A program made the position numbers and the translations under genes. Below, piece by piece: positions 11,100-23,872 of a stretch of 64,000 nt of DNA (positions are counted from its first letter, which is position 1; the number at the start of each line of letters is the position of its first letter). Source of the DNA: Datisca glomerata (Eukaryota > Streptophyta > Magnoliopsida > Cucurbitales > Datiscaceae); the NCBI GenBank assembly GCA_003255025.1, contig QANY01008042.1, positions 186,001 to 250,000 of the forward strand. Reading direction: 5' to 3'. A model generated the notes under the pieces. That model saw only the letters and a list, made by a program, of their open reading frames with translations. It was not told the DNA's origin and did not search any database.

Positions 11100-11770
11100 A
11101 GAATCGTTTCACTATAAAAGGTAAATAAGTTTTTTATTCTATAAAAAAGTCACGAATCCTTCCCAAGTATCTTAATATCATTGAAACCATTGTTAAGATC
11201 TTAGTATCATTAAAATCTTTCTCAGGAGTATTTTTGGTCAATTTCCCATGCCAAATTGATCATTGAGAAAGTGCATGGGTGCATATTGTAAAAATGTGAA
11301 AGTGCAGGAGTGCTTGCATTTTAATCTCTTTTTACTTTCTATAAAAACACGCTAACACGTCTAACCACGACGTTTCATTCTTAGTGAATTTTCCCTCTAA
11401 AATTATTTATTTTAGCTCACTAATCATCAAGAGAAATTTTTATGGAAGGACCCTTGTTTCTGTTGTACAATTTCGTGATATTCTTAATGTTATTAAGATT
11501 TTTTGGATATTAAAGTATTTATTTATGTTGTTCTGCTAGACCATAATCTAATAAGTATTAATTTTAATATAAAATTATTAAATAATGATCTAACAATCTG
11601 ATACATGATAAAATTATATTTTTGTTCCACTAGATCATGATCTAACAAAAAATATCCTACTAAATCATAATCTAACAAATATTAATTTTAATATAAAATT
11701 ATTAGATTATAACCCAGCATAATTTTTTTTGTTAAACTAAGCCCAGCAGAATATTTTGAATTAAATTTAT
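11100..11770. repeat. Non-coding region with degenerate CTAGACC sites
   Basis: Diverged half- and full sites of the palindrome family (CTAGACCATAATCTAA, CTAGATCATGATCTAA) occur at 11536-11725, spaced by a repeated ATTAATTTTAATATAAAATTATTA segment. They may mark the other side of the MULE-like element that starts near 7.6 kb. The remainder to the proteasome gene leader is unremarkable. Confidence 0.5.
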
Positions 11771-12001
11771 TTTGAATATGGGAGATGAGTATCGTTACGT
11801 CAACTTTCAAGGTCTGAAGGTGAAAATTTGTCGATCGACAAATACCCCTAAAGCAATAAATAAAAAGAGGAGAAATAACGAAGTTGCTTGCTGTTCTGTA
11901 TTCTTGGCGAGAAAGTTTTCATTGTTCTTCTTTCTCTCCTTAACCAGTCTTCCATTTCATAACACATCGCAAAACCCTAAAGTGTAGTACAGGCCAAAGC
12001 C

Positions 12002-14774
12002 ATGAGCCGTGGAAGTGGAGGCGGATACGACCGCCACATCACAATTTTCTCACCCGAAGGCCGACTCTTTCAAGTGGGTATGTCTCCTCAGGATCCCGCG
12101 CATCGTTTTTTCTTTCATTTCTATCTGTCACAGTATCTATTGATGGTTTTAGACTCTCCGTTTGGTTTAAGAGTGCTCAGAATGGTTTAGTTTATGTACT
12201 ATTTCGCGATATTCTGCTGGATGAGCTAGATCTCTTATTTTGGTTGCTGAGAAGTCTGAAGAGAAGCGATAATATCTGATTTTAAGTTCAATTTGATTAA
12301 CCACAAAATAAGAACGAGTTAATGGCGAGAATGGGGCAGACTTTTAGTTTGCCAGAGTGAATCACTGAAAACCCATTTCATGTTATCGATGATCTCGCTT
12401 GATATGTGTTTTGGTTTCGAGAAAGGAAGAGGAATTGAAGATATGGGTTTCCTTCTTTGGTCACTGACTAGGGAAATTCCAGTTTCAGCGGTTCCGAATA
12501 GTTTGTGTGGGATTTAATGGGTGGCTGTCTTCGTTTCTGCGCTTGAAGTGTTCTGAAAGCTTTATATATGTGGATATTACGTTTTATATTGCTTTGTGTT
12601 AGATGCTGCTGCTTAAGATGGCTTCCAATTATCCAATTGGACTTACTTCCTTTTAGCTTGTTGATGATAATTTATTCTAATAAGTTTGACCTTTTTAATG
12701 GACAACTAGAGTATGCATTTAAAGCTGTGAAGGCTGCTGGAATTACCTCCATTGGTGTCCGAGGAAAGGACTCAGTTTGTGTCGTGACCCAAAAGAAAGT
12801 CCCTGTGAGTATTATTAATTTTGAGTCTTTGACTTTGTGAACGTGTATCACCAAGTTCTTGAATTGAGATGAAAAAAAGAAAATTTGTATTTAATGTAGG
12901 ACAAGCTTTTGGATCAAACAAGTGTCTCACACCTTTTTCCTATAACCAAGTACCTTGGTCTGTTAGCAACTGGAATGACAGGTATATATGCATTTTCCTC
13001 CCCATCTGTATAGTAACCACTGATTTTAAAAGGATTTCTTTGCATGGAAATTGAGAATGCGTGTAATGTTGGATATGACATCGTTTTGTGTTGTACTAGA
13101 AGTGCTGATGATAAATCATAAATGCTATGCTCTTGTATAGCTTATTCAATCTTAAGGTTGGAACTTGTGATACAACATCGTTTACGTATAGAACAGAACA
13201 CCTTGTTTTTATTTTCGCCCTCTCTTCCATTATTTTAGAACATTATTTGAGGCTTTGTGTATCTGAACTACTTAACTTGGCATCTTTCTCACCAATGCAA
13301 TATGCTACTATTTGTCTGCTTTCTGAGAGCAATAATAATAATAATGTCTTGGAAGTTTGTTGCGCTTAATCATAATGCTTGCTAGTTGATCTGTTGTATG
13401 AGTGGATCCTCATTTTTTCCATCCCATCTTCAGCTGATGCGAGAACCTTAGTACAACAGGCAAGAAATGAAGCGGCCGAGTTTCGTTTCAGATACGGATA
13501 TGAGATGCCTGTGGATGTATTGGCTAAATGGTGCTTTTTCTATGTCATGCTACATTTAAGTGCGATAAAAGTTTATTATATTGCATATGAGTTTATTATA
13601 TCAGAAAACTCTAACTGATCTCTTGCCGTGTTTAGGATTGCTGACAAATCACAAATCTATACTCAGCATGCTTATATGAGACCTCTTGGAGTTGGTATGT
13701 TTCTACTCTCTTTTTTCAGTGACATTTTTTGTTTAAAACCCATATACTGCAATCAACTTTTACTTGAAACCATAATTTTCTAACTACCAATTTGTGTTTT
13801 CTGTAGTTGCTATGGTCTTAGGGATTGACGATGAGTTTGGAGCTCGGCTCTATAAATGTGATCCAGCTGGTCATTTCTTTGGCCACAAGGTTATAACCTC
13901 CCTCCCTCCCTCCCTCCCTCCCTCTCTCCCTCTCTCTGTTCAGTAATGGGTTGGACGACTGATCTGTAATTAGGGTGTAAGACAGTATGTTTAGATTATG
14001 CGTTAACTATGTAACACGTCTCATTTTTGTTAAACTGCAGTATATTGGCTATGTATTCACTTCGTTTTATCCTCTAGAGAAGTTTTGAGTACTAATACTA
14101 TGTTCTCCATTAAACTAACCACAATCCTGCTACCTTTTGTAGTACTATCTGAATTATTTATTTTTAATGGATAAATAATACAGGCTACTAGTGCTGGATT
14201 AAAAGAGCAGGAGGCCATCAATTTCTTGGAAAAGAAAATGAAGAATGATCCTGCATTTACCTATGAGGAGACAGTGCAGGTAGACTCTGCTCTCTCTCAC
14301 TCTCACTCTAAAAAATACAGCATATGTTATTTACTGTTTCATGTTTTATTTTTCCAATTGCTTTGCAGACAGCAATTTCTGCCCTTCAATCAGTTCTGCA
14401 AGAGGACTTCAAGGCCAATGAGATTGAGGTACCAACTTATATGAATCCACCTTTACTTTAATATCAGTTGATTTGGTAGTTCCCATAATCATGTAATCTG
14501 ACTTTATATTTTTATTTACTTACAAAAAAAATATTCTTATTTAGAAAAGGAAATCCGAGTATTTGTCTTACCGAATATGATAGTTATTAACGTTTCAAAT
14601 GAGCTTATCCAATGTCATAATGCATAGAACAGATGAATTGTCATTATGTTATTGATTTGTCACATATTTCGACTCTCACAGGTCGGAGTAGTGAGGAAGG
14701 AAAATCCAGTCTTCAGGGTATTGACCACTGAAGAGATTGAGGAGCACTTGACTGCAATAAGTGAACGGGACTGA
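12002..14774 (+). CDS. PAA: 20S proteasome alpha-6 subunit (PAA type), nine exons
   Basis: Encodes a 246-residue alpha-type subunit of the 20S proteasome core, part of the outer alpha ring that gates substrate entry for ubiquitin-dependent proteolysis in cytosol and nucleus. Exons by GT-AG inspection: 12002-12077, 12710-12804, 12900-12981, 13434-13530, 13636-13694, 13807-13889, 14184-14279, 14369-14428 and 14682-14774. They sum to 741 bases with no stop before the final TGA. The protein begins [20 protein letters not shown], the alpha-subunit N-terminal signature completed by RLFQVEYAFKA across intron 1. It continues with [55 protein letters not shown] and a C-terminus ending AISERD. Length matches the plant family. 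The leader before 12002 has the AAACCCTAA box common in plant housekeeping genes. The exon 4 donor is GTGCTT, a weak but acceptable GT site. No defect is visible. Confidence 0.97.
13888..13940. repeat. CCCT/CT microsatellite in proteasome intron 6
   Basis: A run of CCTC units followed by CT-rich sequence lies directly after the exon 6 donor. It is a simple repeat, likely length-polymorphic. Confidence 0.85.
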
Positions 14775-15580
14775 GAGAGTGGCCAAGCATGAAAGGAAGC
14801 TGTTGAGAGGATTCGAATATTTTTCGATGACACTCAAACTCTTGTTTTGAGATGCTTTGTTCTACTTGTCGAAACCAATTTCGTGGCTGAGATTTTAAAA
14901 TTGATTAGGGGTTTTATATGCAAATTTAAACTGCACCACATCCATTGTGGAAGTGCTTTTCTAGTTTGTATCTGCAGACTTGTCTATTTAAAAGTTTCAT
15001 ATCAATGACATTTCAATGAATTTAAACGTCTCTACAGTAGATGAACGCTCTCCTTTAACTCTTTGGAGGGTACAAAAAAAAGACTGTTTTCATTGATTCG
15101 ATTTCGTATCTCTACTTGGTGGCATGTTACAGTATTTGTTGGATATCTAGAAAAGGCGAAAGGTAACAAAACAGATAATGATAGATCTCATCACCATTAA
15201 CGTGGATCAATCAGACCATGTATTTATGTCAAGGATGAGAAGAAACACTTACCCACTCGTACCCACCCAGCTAGTCAAGAGTGAAGCCAGCTATTGTTGT
15301 TTATATATTGCTTAAATCAGTGGTTTAAATATGATTTGGCGATAGAATATGTGACAGCGTGTATGATCATCAGCTTTTATTTCCACGTCGATTCTCAAAT
15401 AAAATTTGTAGTATAAGGTCGGTGCCAAGAGTCATTTACGTTGGCCACGTGTCCTAAAATAAGATTGCGTTTTGCTTCATCCCGAATTAAAAACCGATTT
15501 AGAGAAAGCTACGAACAGAAAAGTATAATAAAACCCATAATCAATTTCAAAAATTAAAAAAGAAATAAAAATCGAGGCGT
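14775..15580. other. Intergenic region between the proteasome and lipase genes
   Basis: The first 250 bases are the likely 3' untranslated region of the proteasome gene. The rest would contain the lipase promoter. No gene or clear TATA box is picked out. Confidence 0.5.
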
Positions 15581-16440
15581 TCTCAGTTTCGTAACTTTGT
15601 TTAGATGCTTTCGTAAAATTCTTTGATGCCTTGGGGTCGAAGATAGTTAGCAAACTTCCGTGAAATTCGAACTCTTCAGGTTCATTTCTTCATATTCTTT
15701 TTCCTGAAATTCTCTTACATTTGAGCAGAATGTTCTGTTGAATTTAATTTCTCTAGGGTTTTCTGTTTCAACTTTTCGGTCATGTTTTTCAGGTTTGCTT
15801 GATTTTTTTTCTTATTTTACTTGATTTAAGGGTTAGGTCTTCCATGTCTTGTTCTCAAATTTTGATTTTTTGAGGATTCTGTTGAATTTTGGCGTAGAGT
15901 TTGTCTGATAATTGAGTTCGATTCTTTTGCCCTTTTATTTAAGCTTGGTGGTGCGCCGATTGGTTGCCATGAAAATTGGAGAAAAATAACGGATCTCTGA
16001 GAATGTTGACCGTTTTGAAATGTCTACGATAGACTATGTAGAAAAGTTTTTGAAAAAACGAAAGAAAATTTTAAAGTTGTCGTGTCAATTTTTAAACTCT
16101 TTGTCACTTTCGGTTACCAAGCTGAGGCTTGGATGGTATAATATCGTTGAAGCATCACTTATGTGTTCGTTTTTTAGATTGTAGTACTCGTATTCTTTTA
16201 TTAGACAGTCTTTTTGTCTTTTTCTTTTTTTCAATATATTAAATTAACCTGGGCTCAAATGTCAATTTTGTTGCTCTATATTTTGAAGATCAAATAGAGC
16301 TTTGTGATGTGAATTCTTCTGAGTTTTGCAAAATCTGATTGTGTGATTAGGACTAATGCGACCATCAATGCTTTTAGTATTCTGAGCTGATGAATTTTCT
16401 CTCTGTATCTGTCTTTTGTTTTTTTAGGGATTTTAAATTC

Positions 16441-19400
16441 ATGGCAACTGCAACTATGGCAACTGCAGCTGGTGCTGCTGCTCTTCTGTACTACACATTA
16501 AACCGGAAGCTACAAACTTTTAGGCCTCAAGATGAAGATGATAATAATAATGATGCTTCTAGTCATGCTCCTTTAGGAGTTGATAGAGTTTCACACAGAC
16601 TAATTCAAGCTCCTGGAACGTGGTTGGAGACAATTGCAACTTTATCTGAGACTCTTAGGTTCACTTACTCCGAGACTCTTGGCAAGTGGCCCATTGGTGA
16701 TTTGGCATTCGGAATCAACTTTCTCTTAAAGAGGCAGGTATGATATATATGATTATGATAAAAAGCTATAGAGAAATGTGTAATTTAAGTTACATGCGGC
16801 ATTCTGTTGTTATCGATTAATGAACATGTTTGCATAGAATATATAATATATATTAATGTTAAGTTGGCCACAATTTTACTATGAGTTTCTAGATTTAAAG
16901 AACTCAAGGCTCTGGGGAAGTAATCTTTCTCAGACGAGGGAAGGGGAAACCGGAAAACTTCTTTGAGTTATTAATTAGGAAATCCTTAGAAAAGTGTCAT
17001 TACTAATATTTCTGCAGTCATTTTTAAATTGACATTAATGCCTCATATTATGTTGGTAGAACTAACCATAGAAACACACTTACGTAGGGAAACTTTCAAG
17101 TAAGCAGTGTATTTGGTGGCAAAGACAGTGTAGAGTTAAAGGGACACGAAATGATTGCTGAGTTGACATACCTGTTAAAATTGTTGACATTATGTTGGCA
17201 TTTCTCAAAAAAACCATTTCTGCTGTTCTTGGAGGAGACTGGATTTTCTGAGGAAGATGTTTTGCTTCAGGAAGCTAAAGCAGGAGTAAGTGGTTTCTCG
17301 TTCAAACAATGATTGCGATGTCTGATGTTTTGGTACTAGTACCATTATTTACTTCTATATCATTTTTTTTATTTCTATTTTTTGCAGATTCTAAAGCCAG
17401 CTTTTACAATTATAGTTGATCATAAAACAAAATGTTTTCTATTGTTGATTCGTGGAACCCATAGTATCAAAGATACTCTTACAGCTGCAACTGGAGCGGT
17501 AGTACCATTTCATCATAGTGTTGTCCATGAGGGAGGTGTCAGCAATTTGGTTTTAGGCTATGCACATTGCGGAATGGTTGCAGCTGCTCGGTGGATCGCA
17601 AAGCTCTCTACCCCATGTCTTTTAAAAGCACTTGGTCAATATCCTGATTACCAAGTTAAGGTAATAGATTTTTGTCACTTACAGTTATTCATGCATAGTT
17701 TTAGTGGTAGAATTATTTCAATTGAGTTTGCACATGTAAGAGTTTTGATTATTTTGATGAGTTTTAAGTACTAATCTCTACTGGATTTTGATAGATCGTG
17801 GGCCACTCTTTGGGTGGAGGCACAGCAGCCCTTCTAACTTATATTTTGCGAGAGCAGAAAGAGTTGTCCACAGCCTCCTGTGTTACCTTTGCCCCAGGTT
17901 AGTGTTTTATACATTTAATAGCATAATTATTTTTAGCAACGCTTATCAAGATGTCTCTTTAGTTGCTTTTGTTGGCTTGAAAGACTAAGTAGGTTTGACA
18001 CTTGCAGCTGCTTGTATGACATGGGATTTGGCAGAATCAGGCACTGATTTTATTACTTCTGTTATTAATGGAGCGGACTTGGTGCCTACATTTTCAGCTG
18101 CTTCAGTTGATGACTTGCGTGCTGAGGTTTGTTAAGCGTTTTTTTAAAAGTTCCTCTCTTACATTAGTTTTTTTCTGAAAAAAGAATTTTTCTTGTTCTA
18201 TGGCAGAACTTTACTCAGTTTATGAGTATCTTATGATGAGTTGACTATGTTTCTTGTGGATATTTATGCTGGTTGGATTTGACGTCTTATTTCTTGATGG
18301 ACTTTGGTTGGTGAGATTTTATGATGTTGATGGTCCACTAGGTCTCCTTTTGGAATTCTATTCCTCTGGCTCTTTTTTGGATTATTTGGAGGGAAAGAAA
18401 CATCAGAACCTTTTAAGGGCCTGGAAACTCTAGTTGTAAAGTTTTCTTTTTGTTTCTCAGTATATTGAGAGAGTGGCTAGGATGCCTGTTTCCTAGTTGA
18501 TTTTAGAAACAACTGGGTAACAACCTGCATAGACTCTCTTCAGATCCTCATATTTAAGCTATAATTTATTTTAACAGAACAGTACTGTACAACTGAAATA
18601 ATATTGGTTTTGTTAAATAAAGTACATTTGCAGAGTTAACATCTAGTCTTTCTTTAGAGAGAACAGTATAGAATAAAGTACAATGCACTTGATTTTACTT
18701 TTTGTGCATATTAAAGTAGGTTGTTTGTCTTCAATTTACAGTTTCTGAACTTCGAACAGGTAACAGCATCTGCCTGGATTAATGATCTGAGAAATCAGAT
18801 AGAGCGTACAAGAATTCTTAGTACTGTCTATCGTTCTGCTTCAGCACTAGGTTCCCGTCTACCATCCATGGCCAGTGCTAGAGCAAAAGTTGCTGGAGCA
18901 GGAGCTATTCTGCGGCCCGTCTCTAGTGGTACACAGGTATCTTCTCTTTTTGTTTTGTGTATGATCACATTTGATTAATCCACATGCACAAGTCAGTAAA
19001 CCTGAATCAGCATTAATTTTTTCCAGCAAGCTGAATATATAAAATATGTTATTGTTGAAACTTATTAAAATTTGTACTAAAGGATGAAAGCTCTACGAGC
19101 TGTGTGATTTCCAAAGTTTGGTTTAATAGTCCTCTGAGGTTATCAGTACCCTTTGAAATTGCTTAAAGTTGGCATTCCGTGTCCGTATGGCAACCATAGT
19201 ACCTGATTGCCTTGTATATATGGCAAACCTGATTGTGTTGTATATATGATCGAAGTCAATAACGCTTTATTTGATTGTGTTCTGTACTTTGATAGGTAGT
19301 GATGAAGAGAGCTCAGAGCATGGCTCAGGCAGCATGGACACGACCTGCTCTTCGCTTGTCCTCTTGGTCATGTATTGGGCCCCGTCGTCGGGCCACCACC

Positions 19401-20120
19401 ACCTCCCATTTAAACTCGGAAGAAGAAGGAAGTTCTTCATCCCAAATAGAAACATCTGAGTCTCTTCTATCATCATCCCAGAGAACCACTGAAATGATTG
19501 AAGATTCCGCATCCTCATCTGTGAGACTGCAATGGACTTCAGAAATGGAGTGCTCATATTCTGATGAGATAGGTCTAGATGCTGCTCAGGAGGTTGATGA
19601 ACTTGAAGAAGATGCTGATGAGGACCTCATGACTCAGAATCAAAACGAAGAGCAAATGACTGAAGTTGAGTTGTGGCAACAACTTGAACATGAACTTTAC
19701 AATAGGACTGTACATGGGCAGCCTGATGTGGCGAGAGAAATAAGGGAGGAAGAAGAAGCTGCCATTGCTGAAGTTGGTGAAGGCCATCCAGAAAGCTCCA
19801 TGACAGAAATGAAGGAATCACATCGTTTCTTTCCTCCAGGAAAGATCATGCACATAGTCACTATTCAATCAGACAGAGCTGATTCTGAAAGTGATAACAG
19901 CCCTTCATCCTGCAGCTCAGATGGTGGTGGTACTTCTTCAGAGTCTAAAATTGGTATTTTCCTCACTTCAAGATCACTGTACAGTAAATTAAGGCTGTCA
20001 CCAACCATGATTAGCGAGCACTTTATGCCGGTTTATAGAAGACAGATTGAAAGGTTAATTAAAGAATTTGGGAAGGAAGAATATTCTTATGACCATACAA
20101 CCACGGAGAGAGTTTCATAG
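16441..20120 (+). CDS. Class 3 lipase family protein (diacylglycerol-lipase-like), seven coding exons
   Basis: Predicted 663-residue alpha/beta-hydrolase of the lipase_3 family with the plant N-terminal extension that precedes the lipase domain. Coding exons: 16441-16737, 17088-17285, 17388-17660, 17795-17897, 18008-18126, 18760-18936 and 19296-20120, all with GT-AG borders and continuous frame (1,992 bases). The ATG at 16441 is chosen because a TTTTTTTAG acceptor lies just upstream near 16428, implying a leader intron; the in-frame ATG at 16390 would fall inside that intron. The N-terminus has a hydrophobic Ala-rich segment (residues 5-20). The nucleophile elbow GHSLGGG puts the catalytic Ser at about residue 261. 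INGADLVPTFS holds a likely Asp near 314, and PPGKIMHIV a likely His near 575. The last exon adds a long acidic Ser/Glu-rich stretch (about residues 420-560). Family members hydrolyse acylglycerols; substrate and location are not shown by the sequence. Confidence 0.93.
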
Positions 20121-23100
20121 GAGGGAGGTCACAATAAAATTTTATTAAGGAACAATTTGAGAAAGAAGAAGCTTCCTTTTAACCATAGAGTGTAGAGAGC
20201 TGCAAAGAGGGATTTCAGAGAACAGCATTTGTGAAGAACTAATATACTACAGGGATTTGTGTTGAAAGAACATTGGTTCCATGCGATTGGCGAATGGTCG
20301 GGAAATCGTTGAATCAAATGGTTTTTGGGTCAGCTGCTTTCAGAAGAAAAGTAAGTCGAGGACATTGTTTGATGCAACCTCATGAATCTGCTTCTTCTGC
20401 CTGATGACCCTTGTTAAGGCCTTGTCTTTTGGAACTAAAACATTTGCGGAAATTGATTCTTCTATTAATTGAAATGAGTTGATTTCCTGTATTTAGGCTT
20501 TTTTAAATTTCTTCTTGTACTTGTTTTTAGATTGTCCTGACACAACAGAAGCATAAACAGAACGGAAAGTTCCTTGTTTAACTGTATCATTCTTGTAATC
20601 TTGGTAAATCAAATTTCTCATTACAGGAAAGTTAAATATTTTTTGAGGTTGTTTCTCGACATCAATAAATGATGACTAAGATCATTACAATCTTCGATAA
20701 ATGATGACTAATTAATTATCTGTCAACAAAAATCATTGATAATTGATAACTAATTATCGACGGTCACATAAAATCATCGGGACTAAATATGATTTCCTTT
20801 TTTATAGGAATATTTTGGACAAAGTTTCAAATTCTTCTGGACTATATATCTCAACTTAAATTCACGATCACATAGTTTACTCTATGTTTAAAAGTTGGTG
20901 GCGACTTGTCTTATGTTTCTTTAATACTCTTAATGTACATATCTAGAAGTTACATGGCTTAATTAAAGTCTCAAAACTGCACATGAGTAATTTAAGTTTT
21001 TAAAGGAATACAGATTTCAAACTTATTGAAGGAAATGATTTCAAATCTATTGAAGGAAATGAAATGAAATGATTTTAAATTTGATGTATTGTTTGGAATG
21101 AAATAGATTTGAAATGAAATCTAATTATTGTTTAGAAGTAAGGAGGAATTGGAAAAGAGTTTAAAGAATTTACAGTTATGTTCTTAAGTTGCAACTGTCC
21201 ATTTTTCTTTAACTTTTTTTAGATTAGGACAAAAGAGTAACTTAAGTTTCTAAATGAATGAGGATATCAAATCCATCCATTTTTTGGAGGAAAATTTTTA
21301 GGCTGGGATTTGAAATTTGTTAGTTAGTTATAATTTTATATGATAATTTACTTTTTTGTTTTTTTATAGCTAACTGTATATTTTTAGGTTTTATTATTTT
21401 TAATGTGTCTCTTGCAGGCCCGCTGCTACTCCTTGTCTTCCACGTCTCCGGCGACCAAAATCTTTCTTTGGTCGTACTCGCTGCCACATAAAATTGTACC
21501 AAAATTTGTGTAGTTTCTGTCACGCATTTGGATCTTTTTCCTATTTGCATCTTCTTCTTCAATTCATTTGTAACATAAATAGCTGAATATTTTTTGGTGG
21601 ATTTTCATTTCGTTTTGCGGCCAAAATTGTTTGATTTGAGTTTCTCTTTTACGGTGTTGTTGTAAAATTATTCAAGAGTATGAGTTTGCATGTCATATCT
21701 AATTTTAGATTTTAGGAATTTTTTTTATTGTTGAATCTTCCTTCTTTTTTTAATGTAACAATTCTCTTCCTCCCTCTATTTCTTATTTTCGAGCGAGAGG
21801 GATGAAGAAGGAGGGGCCGAGTTCGGGTGTGGGAAGGGGTATGGTACCATATGATATTTAAAAATATATTAATAATATAAAAAAATATACTATAGATATA
21901 CTATGATATATAAAAATATAGTATAGATATACTACGATATACTGATGGTATATAAAAATATACTATAGATATACTACGATATACTGATAATATATAAAAA
22001 TATACTACGGTATATACTATGATATACTAATAGTATATTAAAATATACTATGGTAAATATGCATAACACACTGTATTATTATATATCATATAATATATAT
22101 TTATAAATTGCATAACATTTGACGATGTGGTTGTTACACGAATAATATTTTTCGTTGGGGTTGTTACACGAATAACGTGAATAAGGTCCATTATTAGTGA
22201 GGGCAATCTTGTATATTTACAATATTTTTTATGTTTTAAAGATGAACCATTATAAAATTCAGTCATTTATATAAATTACAATTTTTTAGATTATTTTTTT
22301 TTATTTTCATATAGTGATCTATTTACCTAAGTCAACCTTTTAATTATTGATCAACGAAATTAAAGAAAAGTTTATATTAAATCTACACTGAAATCAGTAT
22401 GACTGGATATTGAAACATGACTCATAGAAGCTGATACGTACACTATTAAACTCTTTAGTTTCCTTTCAATTGGCGACTTGGTTTACACTTTTTTTTATTG
22501 GAATATATTTTTCGTATTAGAGATAAAAGGTTTCCATTTCAGATGTATAATTTGATGGCTTCGGGTAGCAATGGAGAGTTAAATGCTAAAAAGCTTGTCT
22601 GTTATGAAGGCAAACATATTTTCTAATTATATATATATATATATATATATATAGGATCGCAAACAGTAGATTCATGTCTAATTATATGGGGAGCAAACTA
22701 CAGCAATTATTATAAACTCATTCCATTCGATCCATCCTTTTCTAGATCTACATAATCCTTAATTATATTAAGCCAAGTATATATTCAATCAGTGAAAAAA
22801 GAAAAAAAATATTAATTAGTTCAAATAATATACATATATTAACTATATATATACCAAAAACATAAATAATTTGGAGAGAATTAATGAATAAAAAATAAAA
22901 AAAATTAATCTTAATTTTCAAATATGCTACTTACCATGTTCAAGTGGGTTAAAGATGATAGTTTTGATTACTTCAACTAGTTTAAGAGAGTATTATGATA
23001 ATTGAGACTTATGGACTAAAATAAGACAAAAATGCTAAACTTTTCAGTATTTAGCATTAATTTACTTTTATAAAAAAACGTTAACACACAAGTCCATTGA

Positions 23101-23850
23101 ATAGAATCACGAATACATCAATCAGAATATACCATATAAAATAAAAAAAATAAAAATTAATTGTCTAATACAACTTGACTCATCATTAGCCATGTATTAG
23201 TGTGTGACACGTCTACTTGGATTAAGATGCCACGTCACATTTCATTCTAATAATTATAAGCCACATCATCCCAATATTTCTTGGACATATTACCTTCCAC
23301 ATGTGAATGCAAGTTGACATTTGTCCACTTAACCTAATTAGCACACCACCCTCTTAACAAAGTTCTTACTCTTTTTATTTATATTTTTATTAATTACTAA
23401 AAATATAAATTTATTTATATCTTAAGGAACAGAACGTAGTAGGATCAATAGTTTAGTATTTTGGTCGTAACATACAAGTTATAATAGGAACTAATAAAAT
23501 GTATATGTGATATAAATAATTTAAATAAATATTTAATACTTTACAAGTATACACTTACCAGAAATTTTTCTTTGTTGATGAGATAATTTTGAAAATCTCG
23601 TGAATAAATAACATATGTTAATTTAAACTCGAACCCGCACGAAACTTTTTGGTGGAAGTTCTAGGGATATCTAACTGTTATTAAAGTTCATAGAAAGTTT
23701 TCGTCTTGACTTAAGTACGTTTTCTCTTTAGGATTTCACTTTAGAAAGGTGATTCTTCATTCCTTTTTATCTTAAGCATTTGCGGTTTTTTGATTCTCTA
23801 TTTTTTTATTCTTGGTTCTCTTTCTTTGTCTTGGAACATGAGAGATGGTG
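20121..23850. other. AT-rich intergenic region with simple repeats
   Basis: The first 500 bases are the lipase 3' end. No gene was found after that. A diverged tandem repeat of about 45-50 bases (TATACTACGATATACTGAT core) spans 21850-22055. GTTGTTACACGAATAA is duplicated at 22130-22175, and a (TA)n run lies at about 22627-22655. Confidence 0.55.
21850..22055. repeat. AT-rich tandem repeat
   Basis: Four to five diverged copies of a unit with the core TATACTACGATATACTGAT followed by ATATAAAAATATAC. It is non-coding. Confidence 0.7.
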
Positions 23851-23872
23851 GGGAGAGTGCTCTTCATGAGAG

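Noticed and set aside
19267..19821. Minus-strand frames opposite the last lipase exon
   Set aside because: Shadows of the acidic Ser/Glu-rich lipase coding sequence.
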